A stretch of 64,000 nucleotides of DNA. It comes from an uncultured Oleiphilaceae bacterium (GTDB lineage: Bacteria; Pseudomonadota; Gammaproteobacteria; Pseudomonadales; Oleiphilaceae). The position numbers and the translations under genes are program-made. Each line of letters begins with the position of its first letter. Position 1 is the stretch's first letter. The notes under the pieces were generated by a model, which worked only from the letters and a program-made list of their open reading frames with translations, had not been told where the DNA came from and ran no database searches. Positions 35,166-44,487 of the stretch are shown here, one piece after another. The DNA is taken from assembly GCA_913060665.1 (NCBI GenBank), contig CAJXUY010000003.1, forward strand, positions 1 to 64,000, in the 5' to 3' direction.

Positions 35166-35867
35166 CTTTTATTTACTTTACCCCTCGTCATTGGTTGATC
35201 CATCGAAATGAGTCTAGAGGACGCTTTTCAACTATTCTATGGTAGCAAATAGATTGCAAAAGCCCTTAAACTGATCACGAAGTACCGGGTCAGCCATCAA
35301 TAAGCTTTGTCACCAAATGGTAAAAACACCTTTAAATATATTTTATTTTTACGCTTAGTGAATAATTTTTTTTGCGTATTTTAGATAAGTGACCAACTTT
35401 TACTGTAAGTCTAAAAGCTACTTTAAGGGCCAGTATGTTTAGTATATATCTCGTATCCGCAATCGCGGCGCCCCGTATAGTTAAAATTATTCTGCACCAT
35501 CTACCCGCTATATTATCCATTAAACGAGCACCATTCACTTTACTCTAAAATAGCGACCAAATTCCGCAAACACCTGCTGATCTCATGGGAGTTAAGCCCA
35601 AGAGCTATTGATCTAAACACTACCGTCAACTTTATAAATATTCTAGGTGCACATAATTATGATTTGCTACCACGCTCTTTGAGTGCACCCTAAGGAATGA
35701 AAAGCTATATGTTACTTCTATAAGTATATGAGCATTAGAATAATTACTGTGTGAACAATTCGTCTATAAACTTTCTTAGTACATAACCTAAGTTACATAT
35801 GTAGATTATAAAACCTTAGACTAAAGCGCATACTTTTTATATTAGTAGTTTGGAATAATCAATAGAT
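35166..35867. other. Gene-poor 700-bp region with a 10-bp inverted repeat
   Basis: No convincing gene. A minus-strand frame of 62-68 codons (35332-35538, 'GRWCRIILTIRGAAI') faintly recalls the start of hexapeptide acyltransferases but has no ribosome site and no hexapeptide repeats, so it could at most be a decayed fragment. A perfect 10-bp inverted repeat, GGTAGCAAAT at 35241-35250 and ATTTGCTACC at 35662-35671, brackets about 430 bp and could be the ends of a small non-autonomous element or chance. The remainder is AT-rich, with no terminator recognised. It lies at the junction between the variable island and the assembly operon. Confidence 0.5.
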
Positions 35868-36896
35868 CTAACTACTCACCTTATCAATTTCTATACTCCC
35901 AGCAGGCATAGTCTTAAAACCACTTTCTTTGTTTAGAATCGTTTTATCAATAATATATCGTGGCCTTTTTTTAGTTTCCATATAGGTCTTAGCTACATAT
36001 TCACCTAGGACACCGATACTTAATAGCTGTATTCCCCCTAAAAAATACATAGGTAATACCGATGATGCCCAACCAGGGATTGCATTATCAGTGAATAATC
36101 TAACCCAAAGAACCCAGGTTGAAAACCCAAAACTAAATAAGAAAATGAACAGCCCTAACAGAGCGATGAACCGCAGCGGTAATGCAGAGAATGAGGTAAC
36201 ACCATCAGCCGCTAACGCTAACATCTTTTTAAGTGGGTATTTTGACTCGCCTGCAAACCGCTCTGCTCGATCATACTCAACATTCGTTGATGGGAAGCCA
36301 ATTGCTGGCACCATTCCACGTAGAAACAAATTAACTTCTTCATGCTGTTTTAGAGCTTCTATCGCTCGACGGCTCATTAATCTAAAGTCTGCATGATTGA
36401 ATACAACGTCTACACCTAGTTTTTGGATAACACGGTAATACCCTTCTGCAGTTATACGTTTAAAACGCGTATCTAGCTCTCTAGCTTTACGCACACCGTA
36501 AACCACATCATACCCAGCATGATATTGGGTCATCATCTGTTTCATGACCGTAATATCATCTTGCAGATCTGCATCGACACTGATTAAAACATCCCCTTCG
36601 GCTGTTTCTAAACCCGCTAGCAGTGCATTTTGGTGGCCCTTATTTCGTGATAATTTAATACCATTGATATATTTATTATTTATCGTGGCTTCTGTAATCA
36701 AGTCCCAGGTTTTATCTGAACTACCATCATCAACAAACCAAACGCCACTTCCATCATCTATAAGACCGGATTCCCGCATATCATCAAGTAAACGTGACAT
36801 CTGTTTGATCGTTTCAGGCAGTACTTCTTCTTCGTTGTAGCAAGGTATAACAATCGCAAGGGCTGCGTTCTTTCTTGCCTTTTCTTCCTGAGTCAT
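35868..36896 (-). CDS. GtrB/DPM1-like polyprenyl-phosphate glycosyltransferase (GT2)
   Basis: A 342-residue family 2 transferase with 'ALAIVIPCYNEEEVLPETI', 'VWFVDDGSSDKTW' and 'ISVDADLQDD' in the catalytic domain and two C-terminal membrane spans ('FIALLGLFIFLFSFGFSTWV', 'MYFLGGIQLLSIGVLGEYVA'). This is the GtrB/CsbB/ArnC architecture that loads a sugar onto undecaprenyl phosphate on the cytosolic face. The gene overlaps gtrA by 4 bp, which supports a GtrA-GtrB pair for periplasmic side-chain glycosylation. It is the last gene of the assembly operon. Confidence 0.88.
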   Translation of the reverse strand: MTQEEKARKNAALAIVIPCYNEEEVLPETIKQMSRLLDDMRESGLIDDGSGVWFVDDGSSDKTWDLITEATINNKYINGIKLSRNKGHQNALLAGLETAEGDVLISVDADLQDDITVMKQMMTQYHAGYDVVYGVRKARELDTRFKRITAEGYYRVIQKLGVDVVFNHADFRLMSRRAIEALKQHEEVNLFLRGMVPAIGFPSTNVEYDRAERFAGESKYPLKKMLALAADGVTSFSALPLRFIALLGLFIFLFSFGFSTWVLWVRLFTDNAIPGWASSVLPMYFLGGIQLLSIGVLGEYVAKTYMETKKRPRYIIDKTILNKESGFKTMPAGSIEIDKVSS

Positions 36897-37270
36897 TTCA
36901 ATTGGCCTGTGTTGTATGTCCAGTATTTATGAATAAAAAAGTTCCAAAATAGCACTACAATGGTCGCTGTAATTTGTGATACTAAATAATGGATATTTTG
37001 TATTTCAACCATTAAATGCATGATGCCCGTATTGAACATTAATCCACAACTTGCGACGACAACGAACTTAATAGAGGCAACCCCATGCTTGGCGTCGCTC
37101 TCAAACGTAAAGTAATAATTCATTAGGTAGTTGAAAATAGCACTTACTGTGAAAGCAATGGCTGAGAGTAGCACTACACTCGCGCTTGTAACTTCTACCA
37201 GTAATATCAGTAGTACATATTGAATAGCGGTTGCGATACCGCCCACACCTATAAACTTTATGAAATTCAC
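36893..37270 (-). CDS. gtrA: GtrA family membrane protein
   Basis: A 125-residue protein with four membrane spans, of the GtrA family ('FIKFIGVGGIATAIQYVLL', 'NYLMNYYFTF', 'FFIHKYWTY'). GtrA proteins are proposed to flip undecaprenyl-phosphate-linked sugars to the periplasm. It is coupled by 4-bp overlaps to both neighbours (a GT4 gene upstream, the GtrB-like gene downstream). The GT39-type enzyme encoded at 39513 could be the third component, transferring the flipped sugar to the glycan. Confidence 0.88.
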   Translation of the reverse strand: MNFIKFIGVGGIATAIQYVLLILLVEVTSASVVLLSAIAFTVSAIFNYLMNYYFTFESDAKHGVASIKFVVVASCGLMFNTGIMHLMVEIQNIHYLVSQITATIVVLFWNFFIHKYWTYNTGQLK

Positions 37271-38373
37271 GAAACGGTCCCTTTTTTAGCCACGCTTAGT
37301 TGGCTCTGATAAAAAGAGTCGTGATTAACTAAGCATTGATTCCATCCGTAATCTCTTTCAACCGCTTGTCTTGCATTTTTTGCTAAGGTAGCTCTAAGTG
37401 TATTATCTTCAATTAACGTTATTAACGCGTCTGCGAGCCCTTGGGCGTCATCAGGTGGGACTAATAAGCCTGTTTCACCATCAGTTACCAATTCTGGACT
37501 CCCCCCCACATCTGTCACCACTGCTGAGACCCCTTTAAACATATACTCAAGAATCGCATTACTGAGGCCCTCTGAATCAGAGCAAATCACACCCACCTGA
37601 ATTTTTTCAAGATAAGCTACAACGTTGTCGATACGGCCCGTAAAAACACACCGCTCAGCTATGCCCTCTGATACCGCCTGAGCTTTAAGTTCATCTATAA
37701 GGTGACCATCACCAATGATATGCCATTGAATATCGGGGTAGCGTTCAAAAACAAGAGAGGCAGCTTTTATAAATAAGTCGAATCTTTTGACATGCCGTGT
37801 CATATTGCCGACGATACCAATATTATTTGTGGCCCCACTATGCTCTACGTATGTTAGCTTTTCTGTATCGACGCCATTACGAATGACGGTTATTTTATCG
37901 GCATTTATGCCATACAGTGTTGAAAAGTGTGTTTTGATAATGTCCGCGTTACAGATAAACCCAGTCATTAACGTGTATATTCGTTTTAAAATAAAACCCT
38001 GAAGTGCTGTATGCCAAAAACCCATATCACGAAAAGAGGCTATCCTTACTGGCACGTTTGCCAACCTAGCCGCTATGCCCCCAAACATAGTTGAGTCTTG
38101 AAAGTACGTTTGAACAACACCGAACTTTTCTGTTTTAAGTAAAGACACAAGCTTTATTAAAGAAGAAACCCCACTAGCAGAAACCAGACTTGGAACCATC
38201 CAATTTAAATGATGGCAATCATCAGGTACAAGGCTTGGATCTGAGTCTCTAATAGTTAACAAGTAAGGGGTATACTTGTCTCTATCTAGTCTTTGAATTA
38301 ACCCGATAAGCTGTAGCTCTGTACCACCCCGGACTAAACTATCGATACAAAACAGAACTTTAACCGGCTGCAT
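37267..38373 (-). CDS. Glycosyltransferase family 4
   Basis: A 368-residue GT-B enzyme: 'KVLFCIDSLVRGGTELQLIG' at the N terminus (the 'GGTE' acceptor-side loop), 'NGVDTEKL' and 'VGNMTRHVKRFDLFIKAA' in the middle, and 'SDSEGLSNAILEYMFKGV' with the EX7E donor-binding glutamates. It shares layout with its upstream neighbour at 38360, with which it overlaps by 14 bp. The pair recalls the two GT4 genes (stp1/stp2 type) common in PEP-CTERM exopolysaccharide loci, though I cannot assign subfamily membership. A C7 run (37501-37507) lies in its coding sequence near residue 289. Confidence 0.88.
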   Translation of the reverse strand: MQPVKVLFCIDSLVRGGTELQLIGLIQRLDRDKYTPYLLTIRDSDPSLVPDDCHHLNWMVPSLVSASGVSSLIKLVSLLKTEKFGVVQTYFQDSTMFGGIAARLANVPVRIASFRDMGFWHTALQGFILKRIYTLMTGFICNADIIKTHFSTLYGINADKITVIRNGVDTEKLTYVEHSGATNNIGIVGNMTRHVKRFDLFIKAASLVFERYPDIQWHIIGDGHLIDELKAQAVSEGIAERCVFTGRIDNVVAYLEKIQVGVICSDSEGLSNAILEYMFKGVSAVVTDVGGSPELVTDGETGLLVPPDDAQGLADALITLIEDNTLRATLAKNARQAVERDYGWNQCLVNHDSFYQSQLSVAKKGTVS

Positions 38374-39523
38374 AATTTTTATCGTTTAATAAACCTGAAT
38401 AAATGTTGATATAGTCTTTACACATCGCGGCGCTTGAATAGTTTTCTTCTAATTGAATAAATGCCTTCTCAGCCATCAATTTAGCTTTGCTTTTATTCTC
38501 ACAAAGAAGGTTAATGGCTGCAGTGAGTGCGGGCTCATTATCTGGCTCAATCAACAAACCCGTTTCGTTATTTTCAATTAGTTTAGGAATATCCCCGACC
38601 GGTGTTGTTACAACGGGTACTTTGGCGGCACAAGCTTCTAACAAGGCCATAGGCATACCTTCATCAAGTGAAGGGAGCGCAAACACGTCGGCTATTTGTA
38701 GTAAGTGATCCATATCTGACCGGAAACCTAACAACGTGACAACATCGCTTACATTATATTTGATTATCAGTGCTTTTAGTTCTTGCTTTAATCCGCCCTC
38801 TCCTACGATTAAAACATGCACCTGCTTACCTTGTTTTTTAAATGCTGCGGCTGACTCTATCAACGTCCATTGTGCTTTTTGCCTAGTTAAACGACCTGCA
38901 TTTAAAATACAGTGGGTAGCGTTACTCATGCCTAATTCGGCTTTCAATGCGCCTTTTTCTTGGCTTGATAATGCGCCGGTGTGTATTTCAACACCATTTT
39001 TAATCACAGCCGTTTTGTTTTGCTTCACTTTATGATCTAGCAGTACATTTTGTATAGGCTTAGACACGGCGATAACCATTGGAAAAAAGCGGTATAACCT
39101 TTTTTCTATCCAGGTCATTAATCTCATTTTTAAAGGGCCTTTTGATGCCTCAAACCATAAATGACATGTTGCGATGATGGGTATTAAGGTCAACAGATAA
39201 ATTAAAGAGCCATATACCGATGGCTTATAACCATGAGAATGGATTAGACTTATTTCTTCCTTTCTGAGTAACCTAGCCGCCCGAGGAATATCTCGAAAAA
39301 ACAGCGCGTTAGCAATTGGTACTTTAATGGTGTGTATACCTGACTTTAGCGCGGCATCATATAAATCATTTTGATCGCTTTTATTTTCAACAATACAGCC
39401 AACTACTGACTGGTACCGCTCATTGTTTTTCATCTGCTGAGATAGATTAAGTATCACTTGCTCTGCACCATAGACGCCAGCGCTATCTACAAGATGCAAA
39501 ATTCTTTTTCTACTACCGGACAT
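38360..39523 (-). CDS. Glycosyltransferase family 4
   Basis: A 387-residue GT-B enzyme with 'RILHLVDSAGVYGAEQVIL' at the N terminus, 'SHGYKPSVYGSLI', 'NAGRLTRQKAQWTLIESAA' and the donor-site 'LPSLDEGMPMALLEACAAKV' (EX7E). The gene overlaps the GT39 gene upstream by 11 bp and the next GT4 downstream by 14 bp, so it is tightly coupled within the assembly operon. It should act in the cytosol on the lipid-linked repeat unit. Donor sugar and linkage are not predictable. Confidence 0.9.
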   Translation of the reverse strand: MSGSRKRILHLVDSAGVYGAEQVILNLSQQMKNNERYQSVVGCIVENKSDQNDLYDAALKSGIHTIKVPIANALFFRDIPRAARLLRKEEISLIHSHGYKPSVYGSLIYLLTLIPIIATCHLWFEASKGPLKMRLMTWIEKRLYRFFPMVIAVSKPIQNVLLDHKVKQNKTAVIKNGVEIHTGALSSQEKGALKAELGMSNATHCILNAGRLTRQKAQWTLIESAAAFKKQGKQVHVLIVGEGGLKQELKALIIKYNVSDVVTLLGFRSDMDHLLQIADVFALPSLDEGMPMALLEACAAKVPVVTTPVGDIPKLIENNETGLLIEPDNEPALTAAINLLCENKSKAKLMAEKAFIQLEENYSSAAMCKDYINIYSGLLNDKNYAAG

Positions 39524-41165
39524 TAACCTGCTTCCTTTTATAAACCTGATACGTTAATCCCTTACTACCGCCACCCGGCCCTACGACAGATGCTACCTCA
39601 CTGAACTCATTTTTGAGTGTGCGCTTAACTTCTTCGATTTCTGGAAACATAAAGCCTTCAAGAAACAGTACATAATCAATATCATCAAAGCTCAATATAC
39701 CTTCATACTCTGCTAGTGGAGCCGCGTAGTAGCCATAATATTCATAACCTTCAGATTCAAACTCCAGCATACTATAAAGTTTTAATGTAGAACGTTCTTC
39801 CCAGTTTTTGATGTGCCTAAGGGTAAACCTTTCGTTAACTCTAGATGCTTCTATTTTACGTTCAATTCCTGCGCGAATATTGCTCATTGCCTTTGTATTT
39901 TTAGGTAGGTTAACTGCTTCGTACCCATAAATATAAATTGCAGAATCTGTATCAACATTAGTTTGTATCCATTGACTTAATTCATGGTAATTCACTTGTT
40001 TCAGTTCATAAGCTTGCTTAATTGTCTGAAACGAAACGACTGCTAGTGCAATAACAGAAAGAGTCACAATAATGGCGCGAGATCTTACGGTGGTTAGAAC
40101 ACTCACTGCAGCCATATAGATTAATGGGAGCGCAGGCAACATCCAGTAGGCTCTTAACTGACGAATGCTCAAAAACAACAGGACCCAACATAACGCTAAG
40201 AAAACAACACTACTGATAGTTTGGTTCTCACTAAGCTTTCTATTTTTCCATGCGGGGGTAATTGCAGCTAACAATAAGGGCAAAGCCAGCCAGCCAGCAC
40301 CTTTAAATACAACAAAAACTTGATCACCCCATTCTATCCAGGGAGAAGCATCATCTTTTACATTCAGCGCTCTCAATTTTGCATATAACAGAGGGTCAAA
40401 TATTGCGGAGCCAGAGGCAATAAGAAACGCTACGAATGAAATCAATCCAAATTGAAAGCACCGTTTAAAGGCATTTTTAAAACCTAGCACTCTCCACATA
40501 TCAAACAAGATAAAAACAACAAATAATGCACAGTGAAGCTTATACCCTGTTGATATACCCATTAATAGTGCAGAACACCATAGCGTAGTTAATGTATTGC
40601 CAAAATCAGATTTGTAATATAAATAGAGTCCTGCCGCAGCAAACAGGGCCGCTCCAGTATCAGGTCTTGAAACTATATTGCACCAAAGCGTGTTATAGCT
40701 CATTAAATAAAGCGAAGCAGCCAAAGCTGCAATCCATTGACCATTTTGCTTTGTAGAAAAAACGATTTGTGCCGTTTTAAATACAAATAAAACCGTCAAC
40801 ATATCAAACAGTAGCATTAGATACCTATACCCAGTTACGTACGGGTAAGGGTTCTGATTAAAGTCTGCATAAGCTTCAGCGACGATATTTAAATTTAAGG
40901 CAGACAAATTTCCGGCTAGCAGTTGATTCGATATGTAGACCGTCATTGAAGACAGGCCACTAAACCAACTTTCAATATACATTCTTTGAGGAGGCGCTTG
41001 CCCAAACCAAACTAAAAACCCACCCGAAAACATATTAGCGTCGTCCATCATCACATAGGGTGCGCCAACATCAATAACAAATAGCTTTAAACCAGTAGAT
41101 ACTAAAATAAAAAAGAATAGTAATCCGTACGGTGTATATAAATATAACTGTAGTTTATTTTTCAT
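39513..41165 (-). CDS. GT39/ArnT-like membrane glycosyltransferase
   Basis: A 550-residue polytopic GT-C protein. The first periplasmic loop carries 'APYVMMDDANMFSGG', with acidic residues where GT39/ArnT enzymes have the catalytic Asp, and 'NIVSRPDTGAALFAAAGLY' fits the family's second loop. It has about ten hydrophobic segments, then a C-terminal soluble domain (about 390-550). It should use polyprenyl-phosphate sugars in the periplasm. With GtrA and the GtrB-like transferase in the same operon it can complete a three-part side-chain system. It starts 5 nt after the deacetylase gene stop. Confidence 0.82.
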   Translation of the reverse strand: MKNKLQLYLYTPYGLLFFFILVSTGLKLFVIDVGAPYVMMDDANMFSGGFLVWFGQAPPQRMYIESWFSGLSSMTVYISNQLLAGNLSALNLNIVAEAYADFNQNPYPYVTGYRYLMLLFDMLTVLFVFKTAQIVFSTKQNGQWIAALAASLYLMSYNTLWCNIVSRPDTGAALFAAAGLYLYYKSDFGNTLTTLWCSALLMGISTGYKLHCALFVVFILFDMWRVLGFKNAFKRCFQFGLISFVAFLIASGSAIFDPLLYAKLRALNVKDDASPWIEWGDQVFVVFKGAGWLALPLLLAAITPAWKNRKLSENQTISSVVFLALCWVLLFLSIRQLRAYWMLPALPLIYMAAVSVLTTVRSRAIIVTLSVIALAVVSFQTIKQAYELKQVNYHELSQWIQTNVDTDSAIYIYGYEAVNLPKNTKAMSNIRAGIERKIEASRVNERFTLRHIKNWEERSTLKLYSMLEFESEGYEYYGYYAAPLAEYEGILSFDDIDYVLFLEGFMFPEIEEVKRTLKNEFSEVASVVGPGGGSKGLTYQVYKRKQVNVR

Positions 41166-41170
41166 AGTAT

Positions 41171-42130
41171 CTATTTTGATGCCCTTAATAACCCTATAAC
41201 TAACGTTGAAATTTCTTTGGCTGCTGACGTTCGACCAATTCTATAAGGGTTATTAGCTGTCTGCTTATCGAAGCAAGCCATTACCCCGTACTTATATCCA
41301 CAAGCCCTAGCTTGCTCTTCTACCGTGTTTGATACATCACGCGCAAAGCCATTTGGGTAACAAATAATATTAACGCGCTGGTTAATATTCGTTTCAATAA
41401 CTTGCTTTGAAACACTTAACTCTTCTTTAATTTCTAGTGGATTAAGAGTAGAAAGTATTGGATGTGTTACAGTGTGGCTTTCAATAGAAAGACCTTCAGC
41501 AGACATTTCCTTTAATTGAGACCACGTTAACCCCTGGTACCCCTGAACGGGTTGTTGAGGTAGTTCAACCCCTAAGCTTACTGCCAATTGATTGATGAGT
41601 TTATCTCTTTGTTTCCAAGGTTTTACCAAACAATAATCACCCAATCGATGCCATGCCTCTTTCGTTGTTTCTTGAGTGAATTGCAATTCTCCAAAGCCGT
41701 CTAGCTGAGCGGTAAATCCGTTTGAATTTTTTAGAATATAATCGATTTTATCGGGCCAAAGCCAAACGGATTTATCAATAAAGCCTGTGGTAATAAACAA
41801 GGTAGCGGGTACGTCATGTTTTTTTAATATAGGCCATGCCAGATGATAAAAATCTTCGTAACCATCATCAAAGGTTATTGCTACCTTAAGCTTGCCTCTT
41901 GATGGTTTATTAACATCACGTATCGCAATATCAAGCGTTACTATTTCGCAATTTTCTTTTAGAAAAATAAGGTGCTGCTCAAAATCGTCGACTGAAATAT
42001 TATTGCCATTATAGGCCGTTAAACGGTGATACATGAGTATGAGTGGTGCCTTTAAAAACAATCGTTGAACAAGTAACAATATTTTTAATATACCCATTCT
42101 GTATGCAATATTTTTCACTCGATTCTTCAT
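41171..42130 (-). CDS. Polysaccharide deacetylase family protein (NodB-like)
   Basis: A 319-residue carbohydrate esterase family 4 protein. Motif 1 is 'VAITFDDGYED' (metal-binding Asp) and motif 2 is 'IESHTVTHP' (HxxxH zinc ligands). 'ICYPNGFARDV' fits motif 3. An N-terminal hydrophobic stretch ('ILKILLLVQRLFLKAPLILM') resembles the start of PgaB-like and EPS-locus deacetylases rather than a cleaved signal. It should remove N-acetyl groups from the exopolysaccharide or its precursor. It is one of two deacetylases in the operon, the other being the XrtA-locus subtype at 45637. Confidence 0.88.
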   Translation of the reverse strand: MKNRVKNIAYRMGILKILLLVQRLFLKAPLILMYHRLTAYNGNNISVDDFEQHLIFLKENCEIVTLDIAIRDVNKPSRGKLKVAITFDDGYEDFYHLAWPILKKHDVPATLFITTGFIDKSVWLWPDKIDYILKNSNGFTAQLDGFGELQFTQETTKEAWHRLGDYCLVKPWKQRDKLINQLAVSLGVELPQQPVQGYQGLTWSQLKEMSAEGLSIESHTVTHPILSTLNPLEIKEELSVSKQVIETNINQRVNIICYPNGFARDVSNTVEEQARACGYKYGVMACFDKQTANNPYRIGRTSAAKEISTLVIGLLRASK

Positions 42131-42150
42131 ATCAGTAAACCCGCTTTTAC

Positions 42151-43035
42151 CTATATTTTACGAAGAAAGAGTTTAATAAGTGCTTTCCAGCCATATATCG
42201 ATGAAGGCTCCATCGACAATCCTTTGATAATATCTTTCAATGGACTTATAAAATGTCGCTCAGTTCTCGCCATGGCAACTCCGCGACTAACATACATATC
42301 GGCCCAAGAGTGATTAATCGATTTTTGCGATAGTTTTGAACCATGCTTAGCTTCAAACGCTGCCAATATTTTAAAGGCGTACTCATAACGGCCCTTCATA
42401 TTGTTAGACATTTGCCCGGACCACTCTCGATAGATATACGTTTTTGATGGGCAAAACGAAAACTCCCAATTGAGTGAGTACCTTAACCAAAGATCCCAAT
42501 CAATTCCCATTCTGTATTCATCGTTAAATACACCATCTTTATCAAGACATTCTTTTCTTATAATCGCAGTACCAAATGGCACAAAGTTTTTTTCTAGCAA
42601 TTGTTCTGTAATTTTGCCTTGATACCGTTCGTAAGGGGGCTGTTTATCGTAGCGTTGGTTATTTTCATCTATATAAGAGACCTCACTATATACAACACCC
42701 ACCTCTGGCCGGTTAAACAAAGGTATCTGTAGCTCTAACTTGTTTTTCTCCCATAAATCGTCGCCATCACAAAATGCAATAAATTCACCCTGGCAATGTG
42801 CTAGACCATTATTTTTCGCCTTAGGTTGTCCCAAATTAACCTGTTTAATGTAGCGTAACCGTGTATCACCTAACATTGAGCTAACATTACTTTCAGTATC
42901 GTCTGTTGAACCATCATCAATTACGATGACCTCTAAATTTTTATAGGTCTGGTCTAAAATTGATTGAATGGCTTGAGGAAGGTATTGCCCCATATTAAAA
43001 CTAGCGATTACAACACTTACTAATGGGTGGTTCAT
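42151..43035 (-). CDS. Glycosyltransferase family 2
   Basis: A 294-residue GT-A enzyme with 'LVSVVIASFNMGQYLPQAI', 'EVIVIDDGSTDDTES', the DxD-like 'FCDGDDLWEKNK' and 'GIDWDLWLRYSLNW' near the acceptor site. It is cytosolic, with no membrane spans. The gene lies between the CapK-like ligase gene and the NodB-like deacetylase gene, with gaps of 40 and 20 nt. It is predicted to add a sugar to the repeat unit. Confidence 0.9.
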   Translation of the reverse strand: MNHPLVSVVIASFNMGQYLPQAIQSILDQTYKNLEVIVIDDGSTDDTESNVSSMLGDTRLRYIKQVNLGQPKAKNNGLAHCQGEFIAFCDGDDLWEKNKLELQIPLFNRPEVGVVYSEVSYIDENNQRYDKQPPYERYQGKITEQLLEKNFVPFGTAIIRKECLDKDGVFNDEYRMGIDWDLWLRYSLNWEFSFCPSKTYIYREWSGQMSNNMKGRYEYAFKILAAFEAKHGSKLSQKSINHSWADMYVSRGVAMARTERHFISPLKDIIKGLSMEPSSIYGWKALIKLFLRKI

Positions 43036-43075
43036 AAACTTTTAACCGTCCTATATACAGTCACACTTATTGCAG

Positions 43076-44416
43076 TTATACCTTGCAAATTGAAAATCGG
43101 TATTTGCCATTGTTTTCTTGAGCAATTTCTTTTACATCGTTAATAACACATTTAATGCTTGACCCAAATACTGTTTGCAACTCACCTAACAATAATGGGT
43201 CAGTATTAACATCGTAATCAACGCCTTTAACTCGGTTAACCTCAATAATATCAAGTGCAGGCTGAACTAACTGGATCTGCTCTAGCCCTTTAATAAGCGT
43301 TAACGTACGCTCAACTAATGATATGCCTGCTACCAGTGTACCGTTCGGGCCTTTAAGAAAGTCAGCAACACGGCCCTGAAGACCTTCCATAAGTGGTAAT
43401 CCGCGCCCACAACTACAGATCCTATCGCTAGGAATACCAATATCTTCTATTTGATAGCGTAACAAAGGCATGCCTTTATTGTTAAAATCAGTAAGAACAA
43501 TTTTACCGGGGTCGCCTGCAGGGACAGGCTGGTTAGCATCGTCCAGAAACTCAACATATAGATGATCTGTATTCAAATGCATTCCGTTATGTTGTTCACA
43601 CTCACTACCAATCAAGCCTACTTCTTCACAGCCATAACGATTCGTTACTTTGCACTTAAACACCGACTCTATTAACATTCTTTCATGGTCTAGCAGCATC
43701 ATAGATGTCGCTACAATTGCTTGTGGGCGTAGACTCTGTTCATTTATTGACGCAACGTATTTCGCGAACATGTATATAGAATGAGCGTGACCAAATAGCG
43801 CTTTAGGCCTTTCAGCTTTCCATAAGGTTACAAACTCTGCCATTGTTTGATTGTTAAGTGCCATGGTATCAAGGTAAATCGTTCGGTCTAACAAGTGGTG
43901 TCTTACTTTTTGCTTGAACGTCTTTGGAAGGTGGGGATTTCCCCATAAAGATGCTCGCTTATATCCAAGATTCCACCCTGCCCAACGATCACTTCTAATC
44001 GCTGCTGCATTACGTCTTTCTTGACACACTTTATCAAAATAGAGGTTAAGCGATACGCCGGTAGAGCCTCCGGTTTTAGCAACCACTAACGACTCTTGTT
44101 TATATTCAGTACTAATAAACAAGCCGGCATTATTTCTAACATCCAACTTTGTTGTAACCGGGATTTTTAAATAGTCTTCAGGCGAATTGATATCATCCGG
44201 AGTAATACCAAGTGATTTAAATAGTGCAGCGTAATAAGGACTATATTGATAAGCGTATTCGATAGTCTCTTTTAAGGACTGCCATTGTTTGTGTTTAAGC
44301 GTTTCTGCGTCAAGCCACTGACTCTCTTCGAGGTTTTGAGTATGCTTTAATTTAGTGCTCTTATCCCAAACATCCCATACTGGATAAAATACCTTTCCTG
44401 ATAATACTTCTAGCAT
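43076..44416 (-). CDS. CapK/PaaK-like adenylate-forming enzyme
   Basis: A 446-residue protein of the phenylacetate-CoA ligase-like (CapK) branch of the adenylate-forming superfamily. The phosphate-binding loop 'VAKTGGSTGVSLNLYF' and the later 'RYGCEEVGLIGSECEQHNGM' (A5-like, including Glu-Glu) and 'LTDFNNKGMPLLRYQIEDIG' (A7-like) are seen. CapK-type genes are common in capsule and exopolysaccharide loci, but their substrates are unknown. It may activate an acid for transfer to the polysaccharide, perhaps by the acyltransferases in this window (inference). The gap to the upstream GT2 gene is 71 nt. Confidence 0.85.
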   Translation of the reverse strand: MLEVLSGKVFYPVWDVWDKSTKLKHTQNLEESQWLDAETLKHKQWQSLKETIEYAYQYSPYYAALFKSLGITPDDINSPEDYLKIPVTTKLDVRNNAGLFISTEYKQESLVVAKTGGSTGVSLNLYFDKVCQERRNAAAIRSDRWAGWNLGYKRASLWGNPHLPKTFKQKVRHHLLDRTIYLDTMALNNQTMAEFVTLWKAERPKALFGHAHSIYMFAKYVASINEQSLRPQAIVATSMMLLDHERMLIESVFKCKVTNRYGCEEVGLIGSECEQHNGMHLNTDHLYVEFLDDANQPVPAGDPGKIVLTDFNNKGMPLLRYQIEDIGIPSDRICSCGRGLPLMEGLQGRVADFLKGPNGTLVAGISLVERTLTLIKGLEQIQLVQPALDIIEVNRVKGVDYDVNTDPLLLGELQTVFGSSIKCVINDVKEIAQENNGKYRFSICKV

Positions 44417-44487
44417 TTAAACAACCCAACTTAATGTTTTTTCAAACTCAAAATTATCTATATAACCTACCGGACATTAACGGTTTT

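Noticed and set aside
35332-35538. Minus-strand frame of 62-68 codons as a real gene
   Set aside because: There is no ribosome site and no full domain; it is kept only as a possible decayed fragment in the intergenic entry.
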